Positions 1 to 6,262 of a DNA stretch of 6,262 nt are shown here, piece after piece. Under the pieces are notes generated by a model. That model was not told the origin of the DNA, ran no database searches, and was given only the letters and a program-made list of their open reading frames with translations. Positions within the stretch are counted from its first letter, which is position 1, and every line of letters begins with the position of its first letter. The position numbers and the translations under genes were made by a program. The stretch covers positions 1 to 6,262 of the forward strand of contig SLAD01000335.1 in assembly GCA_007126995.1 (NCBI GenBank). Direction: 5' to 3'. The stretch is from Kiritimatiellia bacterium. Lineage in GTDB: Bacteria > Verrucomicrobiota > Kiritimatiellia > SLAD01.

Positions 1-252
1 CAGATCGTGGTTGAGAACACCGGAAATGTGACATTGAGCAATGTAGTGGTTACCGACCCGCTGACGGGCCTTAGCACCACGATCACCAGTCTTGCACCGG
101 GAGCCACTCAGACCTACAATGAGAGCTACACGGTTGATCAGGCCGACCTCGATGCTGGCCAGGTGACCAATACAGCCACGGCCTCGGGACAGGATCCCAA
201 CGGTGACCCCGTTGACGACACCGATACGGAGACCGCTTTGGCCGCGCAGAGT
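1..252 (+). repeat. Repeat unit 1 (cut by the window edge)
   Basis: Residues 1-84 are the last three quarters of a 109-residue unit, beginning at QIVVENTGNV. The missing N-terminal part (PSLAISKV and following) must lie upstream, so the array continues beyond the window. Compared with unit 2, the first 147 bases differ once (base 77, ACC versus AGC). The tail has the standard acidic DPNGDPVDDTDTE motif. Confidence 0.93.
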
Positions 253-3200
253 CCATCGCTTGCGATCAGCAAGGTGCTGAACCCTGCGGGACAGACCTAC
301 TCGGCGGTCAACGATGTGTTGACTTACCAGATCGTGGTTGAGAACACCGGAAATGTGACATTGAGCAATGTAGTGGTTACCGACCCGCTGACGGGCCTTA
401 GCAGCACGATCACCAGTCTTGCACCGGGAGCCACTCAGACCTACAATGAGAGCTACACGGTTGATCAGGCCGACATCGACGCCGGCCAGGTGACCAATAC
501 GGCCACGGCCATGGGACTGGATCCCAACGGGGATCCCGTTGACGACACCGATACGGAGACCGCTTTGGCCTCGCAGAGTCCATCGCTTGCGATCAGCAAG
601 GTGCTGGATCCTGTGGGTCAGACATACTCGGCGGTCAACGATGTGTTGACTTACCAGATCGTGGTGGAGAATACCGGTAACGTGACATTGAGCAATGTAG
701 TAGTTGCCGATCCCTTGACGGGACTTAGCCACACGATCACCAGTCTTGCACCGGGAGCCACTCAGACCTACAATGAGAGCTACACGGTTGATCAGGCCGA
801 CATCGATGCTGGCCAGGTGACCAATACGGCCACGGTCACGGGACAGGATCCCAACGGCGATCCCGTTGATGACACCGATACGGAGACCGCCTATGCCGAC
901 CAGACTCCTTCTCTAGCACTCAGCAAGGTGCTGGATCCTGTGGGTCAGACATACTCGGCGGTCAACGATGTGTTGACTTACCAGATCGTGGTAGAGAATA
1001 CCGGTAACGTGACATTGAGTAATGTAGTGGTTGCCGACCCCTTGACAGGACTTAGCACCACGATCACCAGTCTTGCACCGGGAGCCATTCAGACCTACAA
1101 TGAGAGCTATACGGTTGATCAGGCCGACCTCGACGCCGGTCAGGTGACCAATACGGCCATGGCCACGGGACAGGATCCCAACGGTGATCCGGTGGTCGAT
1201 ACCGATACAGAGACTGCGATGTCTACCCAGACTCCATCGCTTGCGATCAGCAAGGTGCTGAGCCCTTCAGGACAGACCTACTCAGCGGTGAATGATGTAT
1301 TGACCTATCAGATCGTGGTGGAGAACACCGGTAATGTCACACTGAACAACGTGGTGGTTACTGATCCGCTTACAGGACTGATTTCTGCTCCTATGACGCT
1401 ATCACCCCTGGCCACCCATACATGGAACGAGAGTTATACGGTAACCCAGGCCGACCTCGACGCAGGCCAGGTGACCAATACGGCCATGGCGATCGGACTT
1501 GATCCCAAAGGTGATCCCGTTGACGACACCGATACGGAGATCGCTTTGGCCACGCAGAACCCGTCGATTGCGATCAGCAAGGTGCTGAACCCTGCAGGAC
1601 AGACCTACTCGGCTGCAGGCCAAACACTGACTTACCAGATCGTGGTGGAGAACACGGGCAATGTTACGCTTAGCGATGTGGTGGTAACCGATCCGCTGAC
1701 GGGTCTGATTTCTGCCCCGATCACGCTGGCACCCCTGGCCACCCATACATGGAACGAGAGCTACTTGGTCACCCAGTCCGACCTCGACGCAGGCCAGGTG
1801 ACCAATACGGCAATAGTGACAGCACTCGACCCCAACAGCGATCCCGTTGACGATACCGATTCTGAGACTGCTGTGGCAATGCAGAACCCATCGATTGCGC
1901 TTAGCAAGGTGCTGCACCCTGCTGGACAGACCTATATGGCTGCAGGGCAAACACTGACCTATCAGATTGAGGTGGAGAATACAGGTAACGTTACGCTTAG
2001 CGATGTGGTGGTGACCGATCCGCTGACGGGTCTGATTTCTGCCCCGATCACGCTGGTGCCAGGAGCAACCCATTTGTGGAACGAGAGCTACTTGGTGACC
2101 CAGTCCGATCTCGACGCCGGCCAGGTTACCAATACAGCCACGGCCACGGGACAGGACCCCAACGGCGATCCCGTTGACGACACCGATACGGAGACCGCTT
2201 TGGCAACACAACAACCCTCCTGGCAACTCACCAAAACATCCACCACCTCACCCAATACTTACGGTGCTGTGGGGGATGTGTTAACCTATGAGATTGCGAT
2301 AGAAAACACCGGTAACGTATCGATCAGTGGTGTAACGGTGAGTGATCCATTGGCTACAAGTGGACCAACCTACCAGAGTGGTGATGTGATCAACCCCGGT
2401 ATCCTCGATGTGGGAGAAACATGGGTTTACACAGCTGAATATATCGTAACACTGGCTGATCTGGCGAACGGATCCTTCACCAACGTAGCCACTGCCAGTG
2501 GTACTCCGGCCGGTGGCGTGCTTCTCGATGCCACCGATTCAGAAACCATCATCGCCACCTATTCCGATGTATCAATCTCTAAACATCAAATTGATCCTCA
2601 AAACCTGCCCGCCGGTTCTGCATCGAACCTGATCTTTGTCAATCCATCAGTGATTACGGCAGGAACGAAGATATATTACTATCTGCATGTACTCAATAAT
2701 GGTCCCAATACTTCTGTTGACGCTCTGATAACCGATCACATGCCCACCGGCATTACCAATGCTGAATATTCACTGAACTTCGGCAGCTCATGGCAGCCAT
2801 GGTCAGGTACCAGGTTGTTGCCCAACTTCATTCATCCCGGTGTGAATCATATTGTGATCCGGGGAGATGTTGATCCAGCCGTTACAGGCACGATCATCAA
2901 CACAGCAAGCATATACAGCCCGGTGACTTTTGATCCCGACCTTGCAAACAATGAGGCTTCATTAACAACCTCCGTTGTGCAGTCAGCAGATCTTGTTCTC
3001 ACAAAGGTGGTCACATCGAGTCCGGTGGATATTGGTGGTATGATCGAGTATCAGATTACGGTGTTTAACAACGGTCCGAGCGACGCTACCGATGTGGTCA
3101 TTACCGACATCCTTGACCCGGTTCTCTTTGATCAGGTTGAATACTCACTCGATACGGGCACAACATGGCAAAGCCCGTGGACAGGAATTATTAACATCGG

Positions 3201-6200
3201 TACCCTGTCCAACCAGTCGAACGCAACACTCAAGATCAAAGCTGAGGTAGTCGATCAGACTCCGTTACCTAACCCCAATCCCATCCCTAACACCGCTTCG
3301 GTCACCTCCACTACACCCGATCCAAATCCAGGCAATAACAGCGAGACCATCAATACTCCATTAATTGAAAACGCTGACCTCTCCATCGTTAAAAGCGCGC
3401 CTGATACCGTGATTGCCGGTGAAGTGATTGAATACGCTCTCTTGATTACAAACCATAGCAATACTTTCAGTGCTGTAAATGTTCATGTTACTGACATTGT
3501 GCCTTCTGTAGTCACAGGAGTTGAGTATTCGAATGATAACGGTGCTACTTGGTTTAGCTGGACAGGTCAATGGAACGGTGTAACACTTGCTCCAATGGGA
3601 ACCATAGAAATCCTGATTCGTGGTACGGTAATGAGCAGTGCATCAGGAGTGATTGTGAACACTGCCACTGTAGAATCTGATACCCCTGATGATGACCTCA
3701 GTAATAACTCCTCTTCAGTCAGTACCGCAATCGTATCTGTTGCCGATGTGGCTGTTGTAAAGTCATTGGCAACACTGCCGGCACAGGTTGTGCCCGGTCA
3801 GATGATTGAGTACATTCTAACTTATTATAACCACGGTCCAAGTGATGCTCACAATGTGATACTGGAGGATATTATCCCTGCAGGTATTGACAATGTGGAA
3901 GCGTCAAGGTGCTTGGCTAACTACATACCATGGACAGGATCTACCAATTTAGGTACAGTGGTTGCCGGAGGAAGCTGCATTGTTGCAATCCGCGGCACCA
4001 TCAGCAGTTGCTTTACAGGCGTTCTTGTGAATACTGCCGAGATCACCAGCGACGCTGATGATCCGGATTTACTCAACAACAGCTCAACAATTTCTACACC
4101 GGCACATTATATCTCCGACCTTGGAATTGAAAAAACGGTAGATGTACCTGCACCATTGGTGGGTGACCAGGTGACCTTTACTGTTGAGGTGACCAATGCC
4201 GGGCCTTCGGATGCCTCTGGTGTTGAAGTCACAGATCAGCTTCCAAACGGATATGCATACTTGGTACACTCTGCTACACAAGGTGGTTATGACCCTGTAA
4301 CTGGATTGTGGACAACAGGTTCCATCGTGGAGGGTGCATCTGCCACACTGGAGATTACTGCAATAGTGCTGGAACCCGCGCCAGGTGTAGTCTACCTGAA
4401 TACCGCTTCCATAACTGCCAGTGATTCTGATGACCCGAATCCGACCAATGACTCAGACGATGCTTTCACATCACCTGTTTCATTACCATCGTGGACCCTG
4501 TCAAAAACATCCACCACTATGCCTAACACATACAGTGTGGTGGGTGATGTGCTTACCTACGATATTGTTGTGGAAAACACCGGTAACGTATCGATCAGCA
4601 ATGTACAGGTGGACGATCCTTTGGCCACCTTTGGCCCCACCTATCAGAGTGGCGATCTAAACAACAACGGCATCCTGGATGTGGGAGAGGTGTGGACCTA
4701 TTCAGCCAGTTACCTTGTTACCCAATCGGATATTGATGCAGGAAGCTTCACCAATATCGCTTCTGCCGATGGCACACCTGCCGATGGTATATTGCCGGTG
4801 GTGACCGACAGCGAGATGGTCACAGCGACTCAAGCACCTGATGTGCTTCTGACCAAAACACAGAACCCGGCCGGGCAGACCTATACCACACCCGGGGATT
4901 CCCTGTACTACGACATCGTGGTCACCAATCCCGGTAACATCTCACTCACCAACCTGGAGGTCTCAGACCCGCTCACCGGACTCATCTTCTCCATTGGCAG
5001 CTTCTCGCCCGGATCATCTATTGTGATTCCAGTGCAGTATGCAGTTACACAAGCAGATATAGACGCAGGAATGGTCGTGAACACGGCCTATGCCTACGCC
5101 CTTATCAATGGTGTTCCCGTTGCAGACCAAGATGATGAAACCATTCAAGGGCAGCAGTTGCCTTCACTCTCTGTTGACAAACAAATGCAGCTTGCCGGAC
5201 AGACCTATTCTGTAGCCGGCGATGTACTCCATTACGAGATCCAAGTGACCAATACGGGCAATGTGACCTTGCACAACGTTGAAGTGAACGATCCGTTGAC
5301 CGGATTTACCAACACCATAGCAACCCTGGGTGTTGGACAGTCACAGACATTCCCCACCAGTTATTCGGTGGTGGTAGCGGATCTGATGGCCACCGGGGTG
5401 ACCAATGTGGCCTATGCTTCTACCACATATAATGGTGCGCCGGTTACGGCTGACGACAGCGAATTTGTGCCCCGCACCTACGTCCTGGTTGCCAACGACG
5501 ACATGGGCAGCGTGGTAAACGGCTTTGCCGGTGGCTCTTCGTTTGTCGATGTATTAGCCAATGACGAGTTGAACACCTTGCCGTTGAACCCTGCTGATGT
5601 GACAATCGCACAGGTTGCTACCACCCATCCAAATGTAACGCTGGTGGGAGGTGATGCAGTGGTCGCTCCGGGTACCCCGGCTGGCACCTACTACATTACC
5701 TATGAGATCTGTCTGATACTTGATCCGACGATCTGCGATCAGGCTGTGGTCACCGTACCGGTAGCCCTCCCGGCCATTGTTGCCAACGACGACACCTTCG
5801 GACCTGTCAACGGCACGGCTGGTGATCCGAACGTGGGCAATGCATTTGATAACGACGAGCTGAATGGCGCACCAGTTGATCCGGCTGATATTACCGCAAT
5901 GGTGATAACACCCGCCACGCCACTCACTCCCGGTGCTCCTGTACCGGTGCTTGATCCCGCAACAGGTGTGGTCAGCGTACCAGCAGGCACTCCTGCCGGA
6001 AGCTACTCGATCACCTACGAGATCTGTGAGGTGCTGAACCCAACGAATTGTGACCAGGCTACCGTTACAATCACCGTTGATCCTGCTACCATCGTAGCCA
6101 ATGACGACACCTTCGGTCCAGTCAACGGCACGGCCGGTGACCCGAACGCAGGCAACGCATTTGATAACGACGAGCTCAATGGCGCACCGGTTGATCCGGC

Positions 6201-6262
6201 TGATATTACCGCAACGGTGATGACTTCCGCCACGCCACTCACCCCCGGTGCTCCTGTACCGG
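1..6262 (+). CDS. Giant modular repeat protein (DUF11-type and VANDD-type repeats), internal fragment open at both ends
   Basis: Frame 1 reads through all 2087 codons without a stop, and every repeat boundary stays in this frame, so this is a single gene whose start and end lie outside the window. Domain order: seven 109-residue units (residues 1-738), a longer variant (739-856), five classic DUF11 domains (857-1495), a second longer variant (1496-1612), two 108-residue units (1613-1828), then VANDD repeats (1830-2087). No catalytic motif, transmembrane segment or signal peptide is visible. DUF11-type domains (TIGR01451 family) are known as Ig-like beta-sandwich modules of bacterial and archaeal surface or secreted proteins. 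From that I infer an extracellular stalk or adhesin. The Bacteroidota style suggests export by the type IX system, but the C-terminal sorting domain that would show this is outside the window. The ligand is unknown. I am very sure of the reading frame and repeat nature, and much less sure of the role. Confidence 0.95.
253..579 (+). repeat. Repeat unit 2, complete 109-residue DUF11-like unit
   Basis: Residues 85-193 form the reference unit: PSLAISKVLNPAGQTY, the LTYQIVVENTGNVTL strand pair, VVVTDPLTGLSSTITSL, NESYTVDQADIDAGQ and the acidic tail. It has 10 Asp, 3 Glu, one Lys, no Arg and no Cys. Its core is nearly identical at DNA level to unit 1. Confidence 0.94.
580..906 (+). repeat. Repeat unit 3, complete
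   Basis: Residues 194-302. The first third carries VLDPVGQTY and is the sister of unit 4: bases 593-665 match bases 920-992 without a difference. The second half (QADIDAGQVTNTAT) is closer to unit 2. A histidine replaces Ser/Thr in the turn segment (GLSHTITSL). The tail ends ETAYADQ instead of ETALAxQ. Confidence 0.93.
907..1233 (+). repeat. Repeat unit 4, complete
   Basis: Residues 303-411, starting PSLALSKVLDPVGQTY and closely matching unit 3 over its first third. The acidic tail is altered to DPNGDPVVDTDTETAM, losing one of the adjacent aspartates. It is the last unit with the GLSTTITSLAPGA turn; from unit 5 on this segment becomes LISAP-type. Confidence 0.93.
1234..1560 (+). repeat. Repeat unit 5, mosaic between the unit 2-4 type and the unit 6-7 type
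   Basis: Residues 412-520. The N-terminal half keeps SAVNDVLTYQIVVENTGNV as in units 1-4. From the turn on it reads GLISAPMTLSPLATHTWNESY, the form seen in unit 6, with a run of about 30 identical bases covering PLATHTWNE. The tail has a lysine in DPKGDPVDDTDTE, a rare second basic residue within a unit. The hybrid pattern suggests unequal exchange inside the array. Confidence 0.92.
1561..1887 (+). repeat. Repeat unit 6, complete
   Basis: Residues 521-629, starting PSIAISKVLNPAGQTYSAAGQ. SAAGQT replaces SAVNDV, and the core reads SDVVVTDPLTGLISAPITL. The second half has LVTQSDLDAGQVTNTA, and the tail is slightly decayed (DPNSDPVDDTDSETAV). It is closest to unit 7 over its first two thirds. 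Confidence 0.92.
1888..2214 (+). repeat. Repeat unit 7, complete and mosaic
   Basis: Residues 630-738. The first two thirds follow unit 6 (AAGQTLTYQI, SDVVVTDPL, LISAPITL, LVTQSDLDAGQ). The tail from about base 2143 returns to the unit 1-3 form (ATGQDPNGDPVDDTDTETAL) and matches the unit 3 tail near bases 838-890 with only two or three differences. The turn reads LVPGATHLWNESY. It is the last unit with the strict 109-residue length. Confidence 0.92.
2215..2568 (+). repeat. Long-variant DUF11-like domain (unit 8) with a degenerate EF-hand-like loop
   Basis: Residues 739-856. It starts PSWQLTKTSTTSPNTYGAV and keeps the ENTGNVSISGV and VSDPLA core in register with the array (core at base 2290). 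It is about nine residues longer because of an inserted loop, GDVINPGILDVGETW. Its closest relative in the window is the domain at 4486-4836, not its immediate neighbours: they share the 26-base run encoding ENTGNVSI and almost the same start. The acidic tail of the earlier units is replaced by a hydrophobic stretch and DATDSETI. Confidence 0.9.
2383..2418 (+). other. EF-hand-like loop in unit 8, probably non-functional
   Basis: Residues 795-806 read DVINPGILDVGE. Against the 12-residue EF-hand loop pattern, positions 1 (D), 6 (G), 8 (L), 9 (D) and 12 (E) are kept. Positions 3 and 5, normally Asp or Asn, are Ile and Pro, so calcium binding is doubtful. Confidence 0.55.
2569..2985 (+). repeat. 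DUF11 domain (unit 9), 139 residues
   Basis: Residues 857-995, from VSISKHQIDPQNL to about SVVQS. It is recognisable by YYYLHVLNNGPN, ITDHMPTGI, a Trp-rich segment SSWQPWSG, GTIINTASI and DPDLANNEASL, the classic DUF11 order. About 15 extra residues (SASNLIFVNPSVI) sit between the opening strand and the AGTKIYYYL strand. The first arginine of the whole reading frame (residue 938) is here. It opens the more AT-rich block. Confidence 0.85.
2986..3372 (+). repeat. DUF11 domain (unit 10), 129 residues, with a Pro/Asn-rich loop
   Basis: Residues 996-1124, starting ADLVLTKVVTSSPVDIGG. The classic core is present: IEYQITVFNNGPSDATDV, VITDILDP, TTWQSPWTG, and NTASVTSTTPDPNPGNNSE at the end. A Pro/Asn-rich insertion, PLPNPNPIPN (bases 3262-3291), lies before the last strand. 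In this family that position usually holds a short acidic or glycine turn. Confidence 0.87.
3373..3741 (+). repeat. DUF11 domain (unit 11), 123 residues
   Basis: Residues 1125-1247, starting ADLSIVKSAPDTVIAGE. The core strand reads IEYALLITNHSNTFSAVNV, with HSN in place of the usual NGP of this block. It is followed by TDIVPSVV, TWFSWTGQWNGVTL, IRGTV and VNTATVESDTPDDDLSNNSS. One 60-base line inside it (3421-3480) is only about 35% GC by hand count, the lowest I counted in the window. Confidence 0.87.
3742..4113 (+). repeat. DUF11 domain (unit 12), 124 residues, with three cysteines
   Basis: Residues 1248-1371, starting ADVAVVKSLATLPAQVV. The core reads IEYILTYYNHGPSDAHNV, then LEDIIPAGI, YIPWTGSTNLGTV, GGSCIVAIRGTI, VNTAEITSD and DPDLLNNSS. 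It contains Cys 1304, 1326 and 1337, the first cysteines in the frame and the only ones before the VANDD repeats. A disulfide between two of them is possible, leaving one unpaired. The GGSC motif is common in DUF11 domains. Confidence 0.87.
4114..4485 (+). repeat. DUF11 domain (unit 13), 124 residues
   Basis: Residues 1372-1495, starting SDLGIEKTVDVPAPLVGD. It is a textbook DUF11 copy: VTFTVEVTNAGPSDASGV, VTDQLPNGYAYL, SATQGGYDPVTGLWTTGSI, ATLEITAIV, LNTASITASDSDDPNPTND. Unlike units 9-12 it lacks the SxWxxWTG motif and has YDPVTGLW instead. It closes the DUF11 block. Confidence 0.88.
4486..4836 (+). repeat. Long-variant DUF11-like domain (unit 14) with an intact EF-hand-like loop
   Basis: Residues 1496-1612, starting PSWTLSKTSTTMPNTYSVV. 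It is the sister of the domain at 2215-2568, sharing KTSTTxPNTY, GDVLTY, ENTGNVSIS, DDPLA/SDPLA, GPTYQSGD and GILDVGE, including a 26-base identical run. The two sisters bracket the five classic DUF11 domains. The tail ends VVTDSEMV rather than in the acidic motif of the first array. Confidence 0.9.
4654..4689 (+). other. EF-hand-like calcium-binding loop in unit 14
   Basis: Residues 1552-1563 read DLNNNGILDVGE. All usual positions of a 12-residue EF-hand loop are met: D1, N3, N5, G6, hydrophobic at 8, D9 and E12. No flanking EF-hand helices are expected, since the loop sits between beta strands. It could still bind calcium as a DxNxNG-type loop; this is inferred from sequence only. Confidence 0.65.
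4837..5160 (+). repeat. Diverged 108-residue DUF11-like unit (unit 15)
   Basis: Residues 1613-1720, starting PDVLLTKTQNPAGQTYTTPGD. It follows the plan of the 109-residue array (NPAGQTY, YYDIVVTNPGNISL, VSDPLTGLI, VTQADIDAGMVVNTA) but is clearly diverged in DNA and protein. The tail INGVPVADQDDETI is a weaker version of the acidic motif. Confidence 0.88.
5161..5484 (+). repeat. Diverged 108-residue DUF11-like unit (unit 16), last of this class
   Basis: Residues 1721-1828, starting PSLSVDKQMQLAGQTYSVAGD. The core is LHYEIQVTNTGNVTLHNV, VNDPLTGF, then SYSVVVADLMATGVTNVAYA in place of the DLDAGQVTNTA strand. The tail reads NGAPVTADDSEFVPRTYV and runs directly into the VANDD repeats, with no linker longer than a residue or two. 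Confidence 0.87.
5488..5778 (+). repeat. VANDD repeat 1 (97 residues, the most divergent copy)
   Basis: Residues 1830-1926. It begins VANDDMGSVVNGFAGGSS and contains DVLANDELN, NPADVTIAQV and GTPAGTYYITYEIC. Cys 1904 and Cys 1912 form the C-x7-C pair. It is shorter than copy 2, mainly in the loop before GTPAG, where copy 2 has PVLDPATGVVSV. Confidence 0.85.
5779..6093 (+). repeat. VANDD repeat 2 (105 residues)
   Basis: Residues 1927-2031. It begins VANDDTFGPVNGTAGDPN, then NAFDNDELNGAPVDPADIT, a Pro-rich stretch PATPLTPGAPVPVLDPATG, and GTPAGSYSITYEICEVL. Cys 2009 and Cys 2017 are spaced as in copy 1, consistent with a small disulfide loop if the protein is extracellular. Confidence 0.87.
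6094..6262 (+). repeat. VANDD repeat 3, truncated by the window end
   Basis: Residues 2032-2087, ending within the PLTPGAPVP stretch before the expected C-x7-C pair. It is the near-identical sister of copy 2, so the pair probably arose by a recent tandem duplication. Confidence 0.87.

Larger units (their letters stand above)
1..2214 (+). repeat. Tandem array of seven 327-bp (109-residue) DUF11-like/DUF7507-like units
   Basis: The codon CAG (or its equivalent) opening the core motif recurs at 1, 328, 655, 982, 1309, 1636 and 1963, and its counterpart GAG falls at 2290, giving an exact 327-bp period without an indel. Each unit runs PSLAISKVLxPxGQTY, then LTYQIVVENTGNVTL, VVVTDPLTGL, a hydrophobic turn segment, NESYxVxQxDLDAGQVTNTA, and an acidic tail DPNGDPVDDTDTETA. 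The alternating hydrophobic pattern fits a beta-sandwich. A typical unit has 13 acidic residues against one lysine. Units 1 and 2 differ at only one of the first 147 aligned bases, and units 3 and 4 share about 70 identical bases in a row. This points to recent duplication or gene conversion. The true copy number upstream of base 1 is unknown. Confidence 0.95.
5488..6262 (+). repeat. Tandem VANDD-type repeats: two complete copies and one cut by the window end
   Basis: The motif VANDD/IVANDDTFG starts new copies at 5488, 5779 and 6094, giving repeats of 97 and 105 residues and a partial copy of 56 residues. The plan is VANDD, NGxAG, FxNDELN or VLANDELN, NPADVT or DPADIT, a variable loop, GTPAGxYxITYEIC, C-x7-C, and a VTVxV strand. 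Copies 2 and 3 differ at about 15 of 166 aligned bases by hand count, mostly at third codon positions. From memory, such repeats occur in large Bacteroidota surface proteins; I do not know a defined function. The array probably continues past the window. Confidence 0.88.

Noticed and set aside
1..2214. The regular direct repeats as a CRISPR array or other noncoding repeat
   Set aside because: The units are 327 bp, directly adjacent without unique spacers, and coding throughout with protein-level conservation.
1402..2226. Long antisense open frame (274 codons) on the - strand
   Set aside because: It lies wholly opposite the 327-bp repeats and its own translation repeats with the same period. 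It is open only because the repeated codons lack stop complements in that frame. The + frame has coherent domains and far stronger support.
3255..4281. Short antisense open frames around 3255-3570 and 4084-4281
   Set aside because: They lie opposite well-formed DUF11 domains, and their translations show no signal, motif or composition expected of a real small protein.
4421..4660. + strand open frame of 79 codons in another frame
   Set aside because: It overlaps units 13 and 14 out of frame, spans a domain boundary, and its translation is rich in Pro, His and Trp without any recognisable pattern.
5668..5680. Near-palindromic GC-rich hairpin CCGGGTACCCCGG as a possible terminator or regulatory site
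   Set aside because: It is short, has no T tract, and encodes the conserved PGTPAG segment inside the open frame.
5478..6242. Three short antisense open frames (5478-5687, 5739-5990, 6015-6242), two of them similar to each other
   Set aside because: The similarity simply mirrors the VANDD repeat on the other strand. There is no separate start context or domain.
1..6262. A new enzyme, toxin or defence system hidden in the repeat protein
   Set aside because: No catalytic motif, nucleotide-binding motif, protease triad or toxin-like domain is seen in any part of the translation. All of it is explained by structural repeats.

Overview
The whole window is the interior of one very long coding region on the + strand. 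Frame 1 is open from base 1 to base 6262 (2087 codons) with no stop codon, no convincing start and no intergenic gap. Neither end of the gene is in the window, so no promoter, ribosome binding site, signal peptide, terminator or C-terminal sorting domain can be seen. I found no RNA gene, insertion sequence, CRISPR array or second gene. The host is most likely a member of the Bacteroidota. This is inferred from the style of the protein, since long chains of DUF11-like repeats followed by 'VANDD' repeats with a C-x7-C pair are, as I recall, typical of very large secreted or surface proteins there. It is not proven by a marker gene.

Layout, with residue numbers counted from base 1. (1) Residues 1-738: seven tandem 109-residue (327-bp) units, the first truncated by the window edge, of the DUF11-like/DUF7507-like type (core motif VVENTGNVTLSNVVVTDPL). 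They are in perfect register with no indel and are very similar at DNA level. (2) Residues 739-856: a longer variant with an inserted, degenerate EF-hand-like loop. (3) Residues 857-1495: five divergent classic DUF11 domains of 123-139 residues, noticeably more AT-rich. (4) Residues 1496-1612: a second longer variant, closely related to the one in (2), with an intact EF-hand-like loop. (5) Residues 1613-1828: two diverged 108-residue units of the first type. (6) Residues 1830-2087: a different tandem repeat (97 and 105 residues, then a partial copy) that starts VANDD, with a conserved C-x7-C pair in each complete copy.

The product is best read as a stalk or adhesin-like extracellular protein built of beta-sandwich domains. 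The evidence is its modular repeats, strong acidity, near absence of basic residues and cysteines over the first 900 residues, and possible calcium-binding loops. Ligand, secretion route and function cannot be read from the window. The points most worth a second look are the recently homogenised 327-bp array with mosaic units, the low-GC DUF11 block bracketed by two sister domains, and the intact versus decayed calcium-type loop. I see no evidence for a new enzymatic or defence system here.
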